Below, in pieces: positions 22,496-33,376 of a DNA stretch of 47,633 bases. A model generated the notes under the pieces. The model was not told the origin of the DNA, did not search any database, and worked only from the letters and a program-made list of their open reading frames with translations. Position 1 is the first letter of the stretch. Each line of letters starts with the position of its first letter. This DNA is from Kipferlia bialata (lineage: Eukaryota; Fornicata), in contig BDIP01000007.1 in NCBI GenBank assembly GCA_003568945.1, positions 1 to 47,633 of the forward strand, read 5' to 3'. A program made the position numbers and the translations under genes.

Positions 22496-24862
22496 CCACC
22501 TAGTATTCAACCTACGTGTCTAGGACCTACCTCTCTCCTATCCTTATACGTTTTCCTGTTTTTGCTTCTGAATGACTCTCACTTCCAGCGATGCACCAGT
22601 CGACCCCCTTGGCACTGGTATACCGGCATACATGTGGAACCGGAGGTATACATATATTCTACTGTATATATACAGAATGTATGAATACTAATGACTTCGT
22701 CTTATCTTTATATGTGGAACCAGATGTATATTATGTTTTGCTATAAAGTCCAGTATATTTAGCGAAAGAGTAATACGTATCTTTGTAGAGGTGTACTATT
22801 GAGAGAGGGAGAAAGATGTTTACACAAGAACTAACAATAGATACAGTCTCTCCACCCATACATCATCATGTTTGTTCCTTGCGCTGATAACAGGTATGAC
22901 TCCCAGGAGGCCCTGAGAGTGGCTGTGGAAGAGACATCGGGTCTGCAGTGGGTGCACGAGGTGTACGAAGGTACAGGGGGGATATGATGTGTACACACAT
23001 ACATATATTCAAGTGAATATATATATATATATACACACACACATACACACACATATATATATATATATATATACAGAGTGTATATAGGGTATATACACCA
23101 AGAGTGTGTTGAGAGTCAGTGGGTGCACGAGGTGTGTGAAGGTACAGGGAGGAGTATTGGAGAGAGAGAGAGAGGATATGGTGTTTATACGCACCCAGAG
23201 TGTTAACACACACACACACATATATATATATATGCACCAACGTCATACACGTGTATATGTTCATCCATGTATATAGTGATGATGCACTGATACACTCAAC
23301 ATGTACATTATATATATATATATATATAATGTATATATAGTGTATATATAGTGACTATTGCATGCCGTTTACTACTCACAGTCAGAAGAGGAGTGGATAG
23401 AGTACCTGACATGTGACACATGTGTGTTTGGGTCAGGTCAGTGTCATTGTACCGTGGACATTGCACAGGACGGACCAACTGGAGAGGAAGATGCAGATAG
23501 AGAGAGACACACAGAGCGGGAGGGAGGGTGGCACTTAGTCCCCCCAGACTCAGATGAGGACGAGTCGTATCACTACGAATGCTGTCAGCTCATGGTGAGT
23601 GGAATCCTTATGTATATACATATATATATATGTAATCTCATTGTGCGTGGTATCCATGTCTGAAGCACCCACTATTCTGCCAGTGCTTGAGTATTCAGTA
23701 CTGCTCTGTCATTCAATGTAGTAGTCTCACCGTCAGTCCCATCTTCCCTTTAGGATCCAGCGTTTCCGCCTTGACGTGTCTAATGTTGACCTGGACAAAG
23801 GAATATCTTACAACTGTGTCAACACCTTTCTCTCCCCTACAGAGGTGCTATGTGCCCATCAGAGTAGGGACGGCGATGTATTCATAGTCACCCTGCCCCA
23901 GAGTACTGTGCTAGAGTGGGAACCCCTAGATACAGGGTCGGTGTGCCACGTGAAGAAAGTAGCCCCCCCAGGCACAGACGGGGAACAGGCTTCATTCCAG
24001 GTAGGAGTCTGGCCACGTGTATCTGATATTACAGACTTACCAGATTTATAAGAAATCCATCAAACTTCAGTTACTCGGAGGATCCCTCTTCGGCGTGTGG
24101 AGGAAGCGGTGCGGCAACACAAGACAGTGCCGCTACATCCTCTATGTGTTTGACAAGCACAGGAGAGCCTGGGTGCCAGTGGACGAGGTCACAGCGTCGG
24201 ATGCACTCAACTTCCCACTACAGCCTCGGTATCTGGGGAGCCCACCACTATGGCTATTGACACACGTGTACGGATTTGACGTCCATCTCCATGTGCAGGA
24301 GTTTTGCTTCAAAGAGTGCCTCTACCAACTCTTTCTGAGGTGTAACCGCTTCCAGTGCATCTCCGCAGACACTTTAGGGGTAACCGACCTGCCATACCCC
24401 TATGAGCTATCACTACCAGAGGAAGGATCATTCGAGATTGCATGTACGGATACCACTGTGTATATGCTGCACAGTGAGGGTATATACTCCTACACTCCCG
24501 ACGCGGAGCACCCCTGGCTTCAGGAGAGCACCTCTGGTTGGGACGGGGACTGGGTGGTTGCGGTGGGTCAGTATCTGGTCAGTGGCATTGTGGAGTCCAA
24601 TGTCAACTACAGAAGGTCGATCAAGGTATACGACACAGTGGCTGGAGAGTGGGTGGACCAGGATACATGGATCAGACAGGGACTCCTGGGTGATAGGGAT
24701 GGGGTTGTGTACAGTACTGTGACGGGTCCTGGGTCATATGTCTGTGGGAGTGGCCAGGGAAAGACACACACTGTGCAGGTGAAGGAGACTGACTGTGGTG
24801 AGGCCTATCTGCATGTCATGATGTTGGACGAGGCGGTGTGTCAGGGAGTAGTCAGGGAGTGA
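21932..24862 (+). CDS. Unknown protein with Kelch-like C-terminal half, 6 exons
   Basis: Exons 21932-22281, 22589-22645, 22894-22970, 23386-23594, 23761-24000 and 24044-24862 join in phase (2,2,1,0,0) to 583 residues. The N-terminus is Ala/Pro/Val-rich. A basic-acidic helical stretch follows (RREKARIAKAKREQQQKDKE), probably a coiled coil. The middle has a CxxC pair (TCDTCVFGSGQCHC) and an acidic patch (DSDEDES). The C-terminal half, encoded mostly by the last exon, alternates short beta-like segments such as TVYMLHSEGIYSYTPD and VYDTVAGEWVDQDTW, which resemble Kelch or other propeller blades. I do not recognise the family. The last intron is only 43 nt. A stem-loop starts 7 nt after the stop. 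It might be a cytoplasmic adaptor, but that is a guess. Confidence 0.8.
22460..22492 (+). repeat. Poly(C) tract in gene C intron 1
   Basis: 33 consecutive C on the sense strand, preceded by CT-rich DNA and followed by TCCCCACCTAG. The intron's true acceptor in phase is at 22588. The tract has the composition of the local C-rich 3' splice region. Confidence 0.85.
22631..22730 (+). repeat. Exon 3'-end/donor duplication (gene C exon 2)
   Basis: The exon end and donor at 22631-22650 (CATGTGGAACCGGAGGTATA) recur at 22711-22730 with three mismatches, 80 nt downstream. The copy keeps GTATA. Confidence 0.7.
22946..23151 (+). repeat. Exon 3'-end/donor duplication (gene C exon 3)
   Basis: The exon end CAGTGGGTGCACGAGGTGTA and the following GAAG|GTACAGGG (22946-22980) recur at 23117-23151 with few changes, 171 nt downstream. 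Similarity continues loosely beyond, with a GA-repeat insertion. Both copies keep the GTACAGG donor. Confidence 0.8.
22995..23345. repeat. AT/AC microsatellites in gene C intron 3
   Basis: Several (AT)n and (AC)n runs lie inside the intron 22971-23385, including 23016-23045, 23055-23074, 23208-23233 and 23308-23330. They explain short spurious frames here. Confidence 0.85.
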
Positions 24863-25484
24863 TAGGTCACTGGAGTGGGCCACTCCAGTCACTCCATGGC
24901 TTGATTGCAGTTGCAGGCTAGATATGCCTAGTAGTATGTGAATCATCCGTTATCTGATAAGAACTCTGTATTCTATTCAATCAAAGGTGATATTCGACCC
25001 CGAGCATCCATCCCCTAGAGTGCATGCACGCCGTATATACAGCATGAAGTACACGCCAGGAAATAGAAACCATGAGACAAACAATATGTGCCACAGGCAC
25101 ATTCCAAAGAGCCAGTTAGGCCCCGTTCACTGCCTTCAGTAGAGCCGGATTAGTATGAATGTATGTACCGTCTGGGAGTATCCCTCATCGTCACCGACAC
25201 AGTCTACGGTGCATGATGAAGAGAACAAGGGTGGCCAGAACAGAGGTGTGTAGCTCACTGGGATTATCAGGAGCATCCTACTGTGATATTAGATCTTGAG
25301 GCAGATTATTGGGTAAATATCAGTCCATCACGTATCACTCATTACTCAGTTGCACTGAGTGCACATTCTAGTGGTGGGGAGGCTCCGTCATTCTAAAGGA
25401 GGACTAGTGATACTAAATATGTAAGACTCTCGAGGCTACATACTAAACTGTGTCACAGAGTCTCTAGTCTACACTATTGAATAT
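24863..25484. other. Convergent intergenic region (622 nt)
   Basis: Lies between the 3' ends of gene C and the alpha-kinase gene. Apart from the stem-loop at 24869-24889 I see no gene, repeat or RNA. Confidence 0.6.
24869..24889 (+). terminator. Post-stop stem-loop, gene C
   Basis: ACTGGAGTGG and its exact complement CCACTCCAGT are separated by one base, so the folded form is an 8-9-bp stem with a tiny loop. It begins 7 nt after the TGA at 24860-24862. Like the gene B hairpin it starts with CACTG and ends with CAGTC. Confidence 0.55.
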
Positions 25485-27408
25485 TTACTCTGCCCCATAT
25501 ACCCTGCCCTCTAGCCCCAGGGCAACACATGTGGGCCCGCAGGTGTGAGTGTCAAAGAAAGTCTTGAACCCAGCCTGGGCTAGGTTGGTGCCTGAGAACT
25601 TGAGGGTGTGGACGCTGTGGATGGCGGGGTCAGAGAGGGTGATCTCCCCACCTCCCTCTCGCCACCAGGCCCTGTAGGTCACAGACCAGGTGTGTCCTGC
25701 CAGACACTACCCAGGTCCAGTGGGAGAAGGCCTGCAGGGACTCAAAGGCGGAATCCTTGTGCACGAGGCCTGCGTTGCTGTTCCACTTGATCCACTTGCC
25801 ATGGGTGGTGTCAAGCTCAGGCTCTAGCGCACCATACACGGGGACAGGGTACTCCTGGAACCTCACCACCTTGGCAGGGCAGTACTTGAAGGGGAGCACT
25901 GCGATACCCCTCTCTGCAGCGATGGACTGAAACACAGCTGCAAACTTGGCAGCAACACACTGGGTGTGCATGTCTACAAGATAGGGCTTCTCAGCGGTGT
26001 GTACAGCGGTATCCTGGAAGACCTTCACCACATACGGGATGTTGAGGTAAGGGTTGAAGGCGCGGTATGCCATTCGGACACCACCTCGCTCGAATGGGGC
26101 AGCTGAGATGCGTAGTGTCTCGACAAGTGTGGTGAGGTGTGGGCAGTGCTCCTCTTGTAGGCACTCCTCTAGGGTGTCTGGTAGTAGGTATCTCTTGATC
26201 TCCATCACACGCTCCACCCACCCATCAACAGTGCCCCGCTGTGTCTCGTCGTGCCAGAGTGGCACAGAAGGGTCTAGCGCAATGCTGAGTGCCTCTACCA
26301 CTGATGCTGGGGGACGCCCCCCGGTGTATGTTGTTCTGGATGCCATCACTCTGGTGATGGTTTTGGTGAGGGCGGTGGCTATGTTGACGGTCAGTGTTGC
26401 TGGCTTCATGGCATCAAAGCACACGATGGGTGGGTGCTGTAGAGCCTCCAGCTCCTCGTCAAATGCTGCAATCATTGACTTGGTCAGCTCTGGCTTGATG
26501 TAGCCAAAGTGGTACTGGAGGTCCAGATCCACCACTGCCTGCATTGCACTAGCAGGAGTAGATCCGGCTGGGTCCCCACCAGGGTAGCTGTCCTCACCTG
26601 CAAAGAAGCCTCCATGGCAAGGGTAGCGATGTGCACGAGGACACGGGTGGAGCCATGACGAAAGTCCAGATCACACACGGCACGTAGCCCACCCATCACA
26701 TCCTCTGGCCCGTCGCCTCCTCCACTGGCGTGTATGGCACCCACAAACCTCTCGAAGACGGCAACATCCTCGGTGAAGGGGAGCACCGATGTGCGATTGC
26801 TGCCGACGTCGAAGTCAGTGTACCGGACAAAGGCAAGCCTGAAGAGCAGCTGGTTGTTGTCGTCATGGAGGGACTTGATGATGGCACGGATACTCTGCTT
26901 CACACCCTCGATCCAGGGCTGCATAGAGCCAGTGCAGTCCACAAGGAACACAAGGTCGATCAGCGCTGACCGGCTCATGATCTTGAGGACCTGGAGGTCA
27001 ATTGGGTCTCGGCATCTGTCTCTTGATGCAGAGTGCTTGGTATACCGGCAATTGTATGGGAGAGTACTCAAAGAACACATTCTTTTGTAGAGTAAACAGC
27101 ACAGACTATACCTGGCGAATCTGAGTGCGACGGGTAATGGTGCGCTCTCTGCGCTCCTCCGCACTCAGTACACTACCCAGGTGGCTGTGACTCTCTCCTC
27201 TCCCTCTGGTAGCAGTGTGCCTCGTAAACTCTGGGTGCCATGAGGTGAGTTCGTCCTCAGGGTGAGGACGCTCTACTGTGGTTCTGTGTGAGGGTGGACT
27301 TGCCCCCCTCACCGTCCTCATCAAGTGGGGCGGCAGGCCCGACTCCCTCTCGACAGGGGAGATGTGGCAGTCACGGGAGTAAGTGTCCCTACTGTGCTCG
27401 TGTGACAT
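25485..27408 (-). CDS. vWA domain-alpha-kinase fusion (vwkA-like), frame-broken
   Basis: Exon 1 is 27408-27112 (99 codons, Ser/Arg/His-rich). Exon 2 starts at 26990. Exon 2 first gives a von Willebrand A domain with the MIDAS-like DCTGSM at about residue 117, as in Dictyostelium vwkA. It then gives an alpha-kinase domain: ATP-lysine region YVVKVF, LVDMHTQCVAAKFA, LVCDLQG, SDPAIHS, and a C-terminal zinc-binding segment THTCGPTCVALGL. Alpha-kinases are atypical Ser/Thr kinases. The reading frame changes twice relative to the family pattern. Near 26617-26634 a PCHGGFF-type segment is only in frame +1. At about 25649-25670, between DLQG and SDPAIHS, the frame shifts by one. These may be assembly errors, a mini-intron in the second case, or a decaying gene. 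The stop overlaps AGTAAAT, which resembles the Giardia polyadenylation signal. Confidence 0.85.
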
Positions 27409-27670
27409 GCGGAGACTTAAGAAGAGGAATGTTACCGACGAGACACCTCTTACACACCGTGTATACCGGTGAGGCTTTCTATTGGGATCCCACGTGGAAG
27501 CACAGTATCACTGTTGAGTATTGACTACGAAGCCATCATTTCTGCTAACGCTGACGAGACCACCCCCTATTTAACGGGAACATCGTGTATCGAGTACCGA
27601 ATACACACGCTTCCACTGCCCTGAGAGTTATAGTCAGTCACTGAGTCAGTCTCTATCATAGGCACTGTCT
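27409..27670. promoter_or_regulatory. Divergent spacer with TATA-like element
   Basis: 262 nt between the kinase gene (-) and the LRR gene (+). CCTATTTAACG near 27568-27578 is TATA-like and lies about 95 nt upstream of the LRR gene's ATG. It presumably serves both genes. Confidence 0.3.
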
Positions 27671-29575
27671 ATGTCAGATGGACGACGCCACCCCAAGCGC
27701 CGGAGTGACGCATCTCTATTCAACATGACTGTGTTGCTGCAAGAGGAGAGACGGGCGGGGAGGGTAGAACAGGAAGAGAGAGAGAGGGCACAGAGAGAAG
27801 AGAGAAAGAGACTGGCGATAGCTGCGAGAAAGGAAGCTGAGAGGAAGGAAAGGGAGAGAGTTGAGAGGGAAGAGAGAGAGAGAGTCCGGAGGGAGGCTGC
27901 TATGAGAGAAGAAAGGGAAAGGATTGCTAGAGAAGAGAGAGAGAGAGTCATAAGGGAGAAGAAGGAGAAGGAGGAGAAGCTGAAGCGAGAGAGGGAAGCG
28001 AAAGAGAGAGCAGAGAGAGAGAGGGTGGAGAGAATCAGGAGGGAGAAGGTCGCAGAAGAGCGAAGGCTTGCAGCATTGAGGGAGGAGCAAGAGAGAGCCG
28101 AACGGGACGAGAGGGAGGTTGCTCGGTTTCGAGCACAGGTACATGTCATGTGTAATTTGATACGAAAGACACTGGCTAATGATGTACCGTATGCCGTAAT
28201 CTTATGGCAGATAGACAGATACCCCTGGATGGCACTTGTCTTAGACTGTGCCAGCAAGAAGTCAAACAGGGTATCTCGGACATACCGTGTCATATACAAC
28301 ATTGGAATACAACACTTATCGCTGAATACATAACGTATACTGCAGTCACTCTGTCTGAGACTAAGCTTCCCATTCAGAAGATGTTGTTAATATGAATGTC
28401 ACATAAAACTCTCTGCGAGATAGTGCTATTCACTCATGCGATACAGTCTTGTTCTGTTCTCAGTCCAGCTGTCCCTCAGGGACCAGCCTCTCGGCGATGA
28501 GGGAGTGGTTCTACTCGCCGATGCTCTTTCTGGTATATCCTCCCTGCATGGTATCTCTGAGGTGTGCCACGTGTGTTGCTGAGACACTAGACTCCTTCTC
28601 GCTAGTTCTGCGTTTCCCAACTAGGTAGCATCTAACCCAAGTTGTCGCTTCGTGAGACAGGCATGGGAGACCGAGGTGGCACAGCGCTGGCAGGTGCACT
28701 CCCTGCCCTTGAAGGACTCATCGAGGTACGGCTAACCGAGTCACTTTAGCTTTACTCTGTTGTTGTTGGCCCATATCTGCGGTAAAGACACATGATCTTA
28801 CCCAGCTGGACCTGAATCTAAATGACCTTTGTGGCGAAACGGCTGCCAGTATACTTGAAGCAGCGCCAACCATTCACTATGTAAGTTTGCTCCAAATATC
28901 AACTGACTGTCACAGTGACAGTCTGTCACTTACTATCGGACATAATCTCTTCTCCCATATACTGACAGAAGCTAGATCTGGTTGAAAACAACATCGGAGA
29001 TGGAATGACTGCATTTGCTGAGGCACTTACGGGTATGACTGACCTCAAGGAGGTTCGTGATCCTTGTGTTGATGCTGACGCATACTCTGAGTCAGAGTCT
29101 AACAACGATCATAATGTACCATTTTGCTTATGTCCTTTCCATGCATGACCTCACAAACAGCTCTCTCTCACCCAAAACGATATCGACTCTGACGGGGTTA
29201 TAGCACTTGCAGAGTCCCTGCCTTCCCTAGAGTACCTCGAAATTGTGAGAGCAGACGATATACGAAACTCAAATCTTGAATCTCCTCCTTCAAATCCTCT
29301 CTTCCCCATTCATCGACTGTCTGAGTCTGACTGCTCACCCTAGTTGCGGTTAGATGTCAATTCTGTCGACTCTGAGGGAGCCAGAGCACTAGCTGAAGTG
29401 ATTCCTCACATGGCAGCGCTAGACGTGGTAAGTGTGAAGTTCAATTCAAGGCTCCTATTTGGATACTCTGTGACAATACTCAGATCAGGTGGACCTGTCT
29501 GGCAACTATTACATTGACGAAGACACTAAGACTGCCTTAAGAGAGATGGATACGGGTTGTAGTGTGATGACCTGA
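27671..29575 (+). CDS. Coiled-coil/leucine-rich-repeat protein, one LRR per exon
   Basis: Exon 27671-28138 (156 codons) encodes a strongly charged Glu/Arg single helix or coiled coil made of ERERVRRE-like heptads. It ends in phase 0 at CAG|GTACAT. Exons 28469-28561, 28642-28725, 28806-28880, 28969-29052, 29161-29244, 29344-29427 and 29489-29575 each encode one ribonuclease-inhibitor-type LRR, for example LDLVENNIGDGMTAFAEAL. Four of them are exactly 84 nt (28 residues) and all introns are phase 0. The protein ends DTGCSVMT. Between 28139 and 28468 one more exon (around 28211-28268) is possible but I could not fix it. LRRs of this type bind proteins. The domain order recalls LRR scaffold or NLR-like proteins, but no NTPase domain is present. 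It is probably cytoplasmic. Confidence 0.85.
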
Positions 29576-29638
29576 TGCCCAGGCCATCAAGTACACTGAA
29601 AAAGTAAATTATTGCTAGATAAGTGTCCTTTACTGTCC

Positions 29639-29938
29639 CTAGTTCTTTAGAAATTCGAATGGTGGTTGTCGACCTTGTCTGAGCTTCTCTTTACAGAATG
29701 TGAATGTGTGGACGTGAAACACATCCCCACAGTTTTCTATCAGTGTGGGACCCACAACCAGATCTGGATCGGCATTTGTACTAGAGAATTGCGAACAGAG
29801 TCCGAGTGGAGAGAGAGATACGTCTGATGGTGCCAGTGTAAGGGTAGAGGCAGCAATGAGGAGAAAGATGAGAACTTTGGGGTGTAGAGCTAAATATGAA
29901 GATCCATGAGCCCTGGAAGGCAACGTTGGCTCAAGCAA
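29639..29938 (-). CDS. Possible small secreted protein
   Basis: A 99-codon frame with a hydrophobic stretch near residues 22-38 that could be a signal peptide, followed by a short Cys-containing tail. No family is recognised and no codon-level support is visible. If real it would break the strand alternation seen in the rest of the window. Treat as doubtful. Confidence 0.25.
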   Translation of the reverse strand: MLEPTLPSRAHGSSYLALHPKVLIFLLIAASTLTLAPSDVSLSPLGLCSQFSSTNADPDLVVGPTLIENCGDVFHVHTFTFCKEKLRQGRQPPFEFLKN

Positions 29939-30129
29939 GAGAGAAAGAGATTGTGAGAGGCGATACTGAAGGAGTCTCCTGAAAGTATGTGTGCTACGCT
30001 GTACCAGCCCGAAAAGCCGATAGACTTGTCAGTTGGTAGAAAGACTCTTCCCCCATACTTCTAGATGTGTCTCTTTCTGCATCTATATCTATTGTACGGA
30101 TATCTCCGTCATCTATTTGTAATTGACAT

Positions 30130-30218
30130 GCGCCACCGAGAGTGGACGAGGAGACCTGTTGGCAACAGTCTTTGGTAGGCTCCTGTCACTGGGTCTCCTC
30201 GTCCATTCTCGGTGGCGC
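30130..30218. ncRNA. 27-bp hairpin (possible structured RNA or 3' element)
   Basis: The left arm 30130-30156 and the right arm 30192-30218 pair over 27 bp with a single G.T-type mismatch. The 35-nt loop contains a small TGTT-GGC-AACA stem. It lies 64 nt beyond the stop of the HerA-like gene. No target-site duplication or coding potential is visible. Whether it is transcribed is unknown. Confidence 0.55.
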
Positions 30219-30282
30219 CTCGAGTACAAGTAGTGACTAGGCACTCTTCTCTCAACTGGATGTCTTGTTGGCTGCCTCACAG

Positions 30283-32829
30283 TTAGTGTGCACCGTGCCT
30301 CTCAGACCCTCCCAGGTCAGTGGTGAGCCTGGGTCTGACCGACACCTTGATGCAGTTGCCAATGGCACACCCTGCCTCTGTGCCCAGGGTGTGTGACGCA
30401 TGGGGGTCGTAGACTAGACACACCCCTGTTGGGCACTCAGAGAGGGTCAGGAGGAGGGTGTCGCTGAGGTGAGAGTACCCAGTACTGCTGATGCAGTAGT
30501 CTATGGACAATAGATTGTAAAGGTATTCCATTCATGTGCCAACACACATACCTGTCCATCCCTAAGTTCAGAGTGTGGCAGAGGTGCTTGGCCTGAGGTG
30601 AGGAGATATCCACTACGAGTGTCGCCGGGCTATATACAACTGTTCTCTGTCTGAGTATATACCTGCATGGGGCTGATCAAGGGATTGTATCAGACTACCT
30701 TAACATAGTATGTATCCTTTACACACCTGCATGGGGCTGATCAGCTGGTGAATCACAGCAAGGGAGCACAGCTCCAGCAGGGTCTCTGGTATGTCTGTGG
30801 GAGACTGGGTGCTGAAGACTACTCTACGGTGAGACTACCACTACTTTGATTCATGGTCTATGAACTATCACACAGGACTCCAACTAAGAGCAGGTACCCA
30901 ACACAGTGCATACCTTGCCCCCAGGTGTCTGATCTGCCTGACCAGTTTGACCATGGCATCACACAGAACACCGGCAGCGAGGTACTTGTGGGCCTCATCC
31001 AGAACCACGAGTCTGGCCGGTGAGTAAGGAGACAACGTGTAGAATCAATGAATATCGTGCAGTCATTATGTGAGTAGTACACAACCCGGTTCACATGTAT
31101 ACCTGTCCATCCTAGGCCCTGACAGAAAGAGGTGGGTGACTACACTGAAGAGACTGTTGGCCTCAGCAGAGGTCAGGTGGGGGTCGGTCAGGTCACAGAC
31201 CACAAGGCGGTCTGAGGGTAAGGTGAGTGCTCAAGGACATGGATAATTGATCCGTCATTGATCAAGTGAATACTTGTCATACCTGATATGTCACTGGCGA
31301 TGACCTCGTGGGCCCCTGTCAGCCCCAGTCTCTTGTTGGTGCTGCTCTCAGCCACCAGACTCTCCAGCAGTGCCAGCCTCTGTGTCAGATGCTGTCTCTG
31401 CTTGGGGTCAAAGTCAGCATCCATCAACAGAGACTGGAACCCAGTCCAGGTGATGGGGTCACCCCTTGACTGCACCTTCCTGGGCAGTGCCTTGGCCACG
31501 TCGGCATAGAGAGGTGGGTGGGTGACATCAGCTAGACCCATCAGCTGCTCCAGCATGGTGCCTGTCAGTGCCCCAAAGGGTATCACTAGAGGAAGCACCT
31601 GCACACCTGGGAACTTGCTCTCGAGGAAGCGCCTCCTCACAATGTAGTTGGATGGAGAGGTCAGCACAACAGTTGGGATAGCGAGGCCAGTCACAGGGCC
31701 AGTGGTCAGAGGCAGGGCCAGGCCGAGGGACTCACAGACATTGTTGGGGTCGGTGTCATATGAGCAGACAAGTGTGGCCATGTCTCCACCTCTAGTGATG
31801 TCAGGGCAGGACAAGGTGCAGGACTCGATGATGGTGTTGAGGGTGTGGGACTTGCCAGAGTTCTGGATGCCACATACAACAGCAGCAAAGGGGTCCCGGA
31901 TGTTGAGGCTAAAGTGAGGGAGACATGGATGGCATCCATTGGATATTTGAAGAATTGTTGGCAACAATTATTGTTGCCCAATGAAGATATACATATTAAT
32001 ACTTTGAAACGAGTGCATTATGTTACGTACTTCAGGAGGTCTCCCCGTGTGTCGTCCTCAGTTCTCATCTCCCCAAAGAGTCCTCTTCCTAAGTCAGCAC
32101 TCGACGAGCGTACTTGGTACATAGGAGACTTATTGAGGATGTACATGTGTGTATATGCAGTCCCAGCCAATCGTCATAAGAATACATAATAGAACAAGGG
32201 TCTTACGTACCTGGTGCATCCTCCTTCTCCCCAAGTACTGCACTCACTGATCTCTGGCAGAGAGAGGGGGCAGGGTGGCTCTGCATGAAGTCCCTGGCAG
32301 AGGGTACAGTGACTGAGGGGGAGAGCCGTGTTGATACAGTGGGAGTTGGGTCATCCTCTGGTGCCTCAGGAGTATCTCCAGGTGTCTCACACTCATCTGG
32401 GGTGTCCTGTTCAGCGGTGTGTGGTACAGAGTGAGAACGTGCATCAGTGGTCGCACCAGTGTGTGTGTGACAGACAGTACCATCAGAGGCACTATCGGAT
32501 GCACTTGGCTCCGCAGGGGTTCCATCCGGTGGTCCGTCGCTACGAAGACACACAAAGTTGTATGGACCACCACGGTACAGACCCCAAGGCTCCATCACAG
32601 AAAGCAGGGTGGGCGCGTGAACTACCCCTTCAAAACCAAGAGCCCACCTCTCTCTGCTGACTGTCTCCCTGAACACACTCATAGACATACCACAGGGACC
32701 AGAGTCACGGACCAGACCCACTATGTTCTGGCCATGCCTTGTTGCAAATGCAGTAGCGTTGTCCACCCTCCACTCCGCCATAGCACGGGTGGAACCCTGT
32801 TCGGTTGGATAAGAGACCACCAGAGACAT
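30283..32829 (-). CDS. HerA/FtsK-superfamily P-loop ATPase, 8 exons
   Basis: Exons 32829-32211, 32112-32031, 31908-31283, 31211-31103, 31012-30914, 30823-30727, 30592-30552 and 30487-30283 join in phase to 625 residues. The N-terminal ~220 residues are a lineage-specific domain followed by a Pro/Thr/Asp-rich linker. The ATPase core has Walker A GIQNSGKSHT, a hydrophobic strand with acidic end LVVCDLTDP, LVVLDEAHKYL (Walker B/DEAH), and STQSPTDIPETLLELCS with VIHQLISP. These are diagnostic of the HerA-like branch of the FtsK/HerA superfamily. Such ATPases move along DNA or act as ring motors in prokaryotes; relatives exist in fungi and other eukaryotes with unknown roles. The start at 32829 is the first ATG; a GTG lies just upstream. 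The last junction (AG|C at 30487) is the least certain. An intron carries a 19-nt exact copy of an exon end. Confidence 0.85.
30661..30743 (-). repeat. Exon 3'-end/donor duplication (HerA-like gene)
   Basis: ACCTGCATGGGGCTGATCA (plus strand) at 30725-30743 covers the end of the exon 30823-30727 and its donor. An identical 19-mer stands at 30661-30679, 64 nt further into the intron on the sense strand. Confidence 0.85.
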
Positions 32830-33376
32830 TTCTCTTGCGCAAGCCACATGCTTGCGGGTTTCTGGCTAAATGAGGGTATCTTTCAAGTATACAGTGTATA
32901 TCCGAGAAAGGCATAGAAACCGGACTTTATGCGTCTTTAGATACCCTCTCATTTACCAAGCCACCTCACTCACACAGGAACCAACTGTCCACTCGTTACC
33001 CTCGCCATCGAAAGCAGTTAGTACCATAGACAAAGAATACCTAGAATGCCATTGTGCAACAACCATGCCCCTGCCCTTAGTGTGAACACTGCCATGGGGG
33101 AGGTATGGGACGGTTCATGTCCATTATACTGTAATCTCACTGTATACTAGATTGGTCTCCACACTATCCCCGAGATAGTACCGTAGTTAGTATGCACAGT
33201 ACTCACCCAGGTCTGCCTAGGCTGCATACTGGATGTGTTTGGCTCAGAGAGCAGAGAGGGAGGGGGAGAGAGAGTGGGAGCAAGGGCATATATAAGCAGG
33301 TACACATTCCTCTACAGTTGAGCGTTGAGTCTATTCTATCGTATATCCTTGACACGAGTTGACCCTGTCTAGGTGC
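32830..33376. promoter_or_regulatory. Divergent spacer with TATA-like element (547 nt)
   Basis: Lies between the HerA-like gene (-) and the helical-protein gene (+). CATATATAAGC near 33288-33298 is TATA-like, about 80 nt before the ATG at 33377. A GA-rich stretch lies at 33249-33280. I see no gene in it. Confidence 0.35.

Larger units (their letters stand above)
29576..30282. other. Convergent intergenic region with hairpin
   Basis: 707 nt between the LRR gene (+) and the HerA-like gene (-). It contains the long hairpin at 30130-30218. It also contains a 99-codon minus frame (29938-29639) with a hydrophobic stretch (VLIFLLIAASTLTLA) and three later Cys. This could be a small secreted protein, but nothing else supports it. 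Confidence 0.5.

Noticed and set aside
25478-25490. AGTAAAT as a general polyadenylation signal
   Set aside because: It overlaps the stop of the kinase gene and resembles the Giardia signal, but I could not find it consistently after the other genes.
27646-28302. 218-codon Ser/Leu-rich minus-strand frame
   Set aside because: It is the antisense of the Glu/Arg coiled-coil exon; GA-rich coding DNA always opens such frames.
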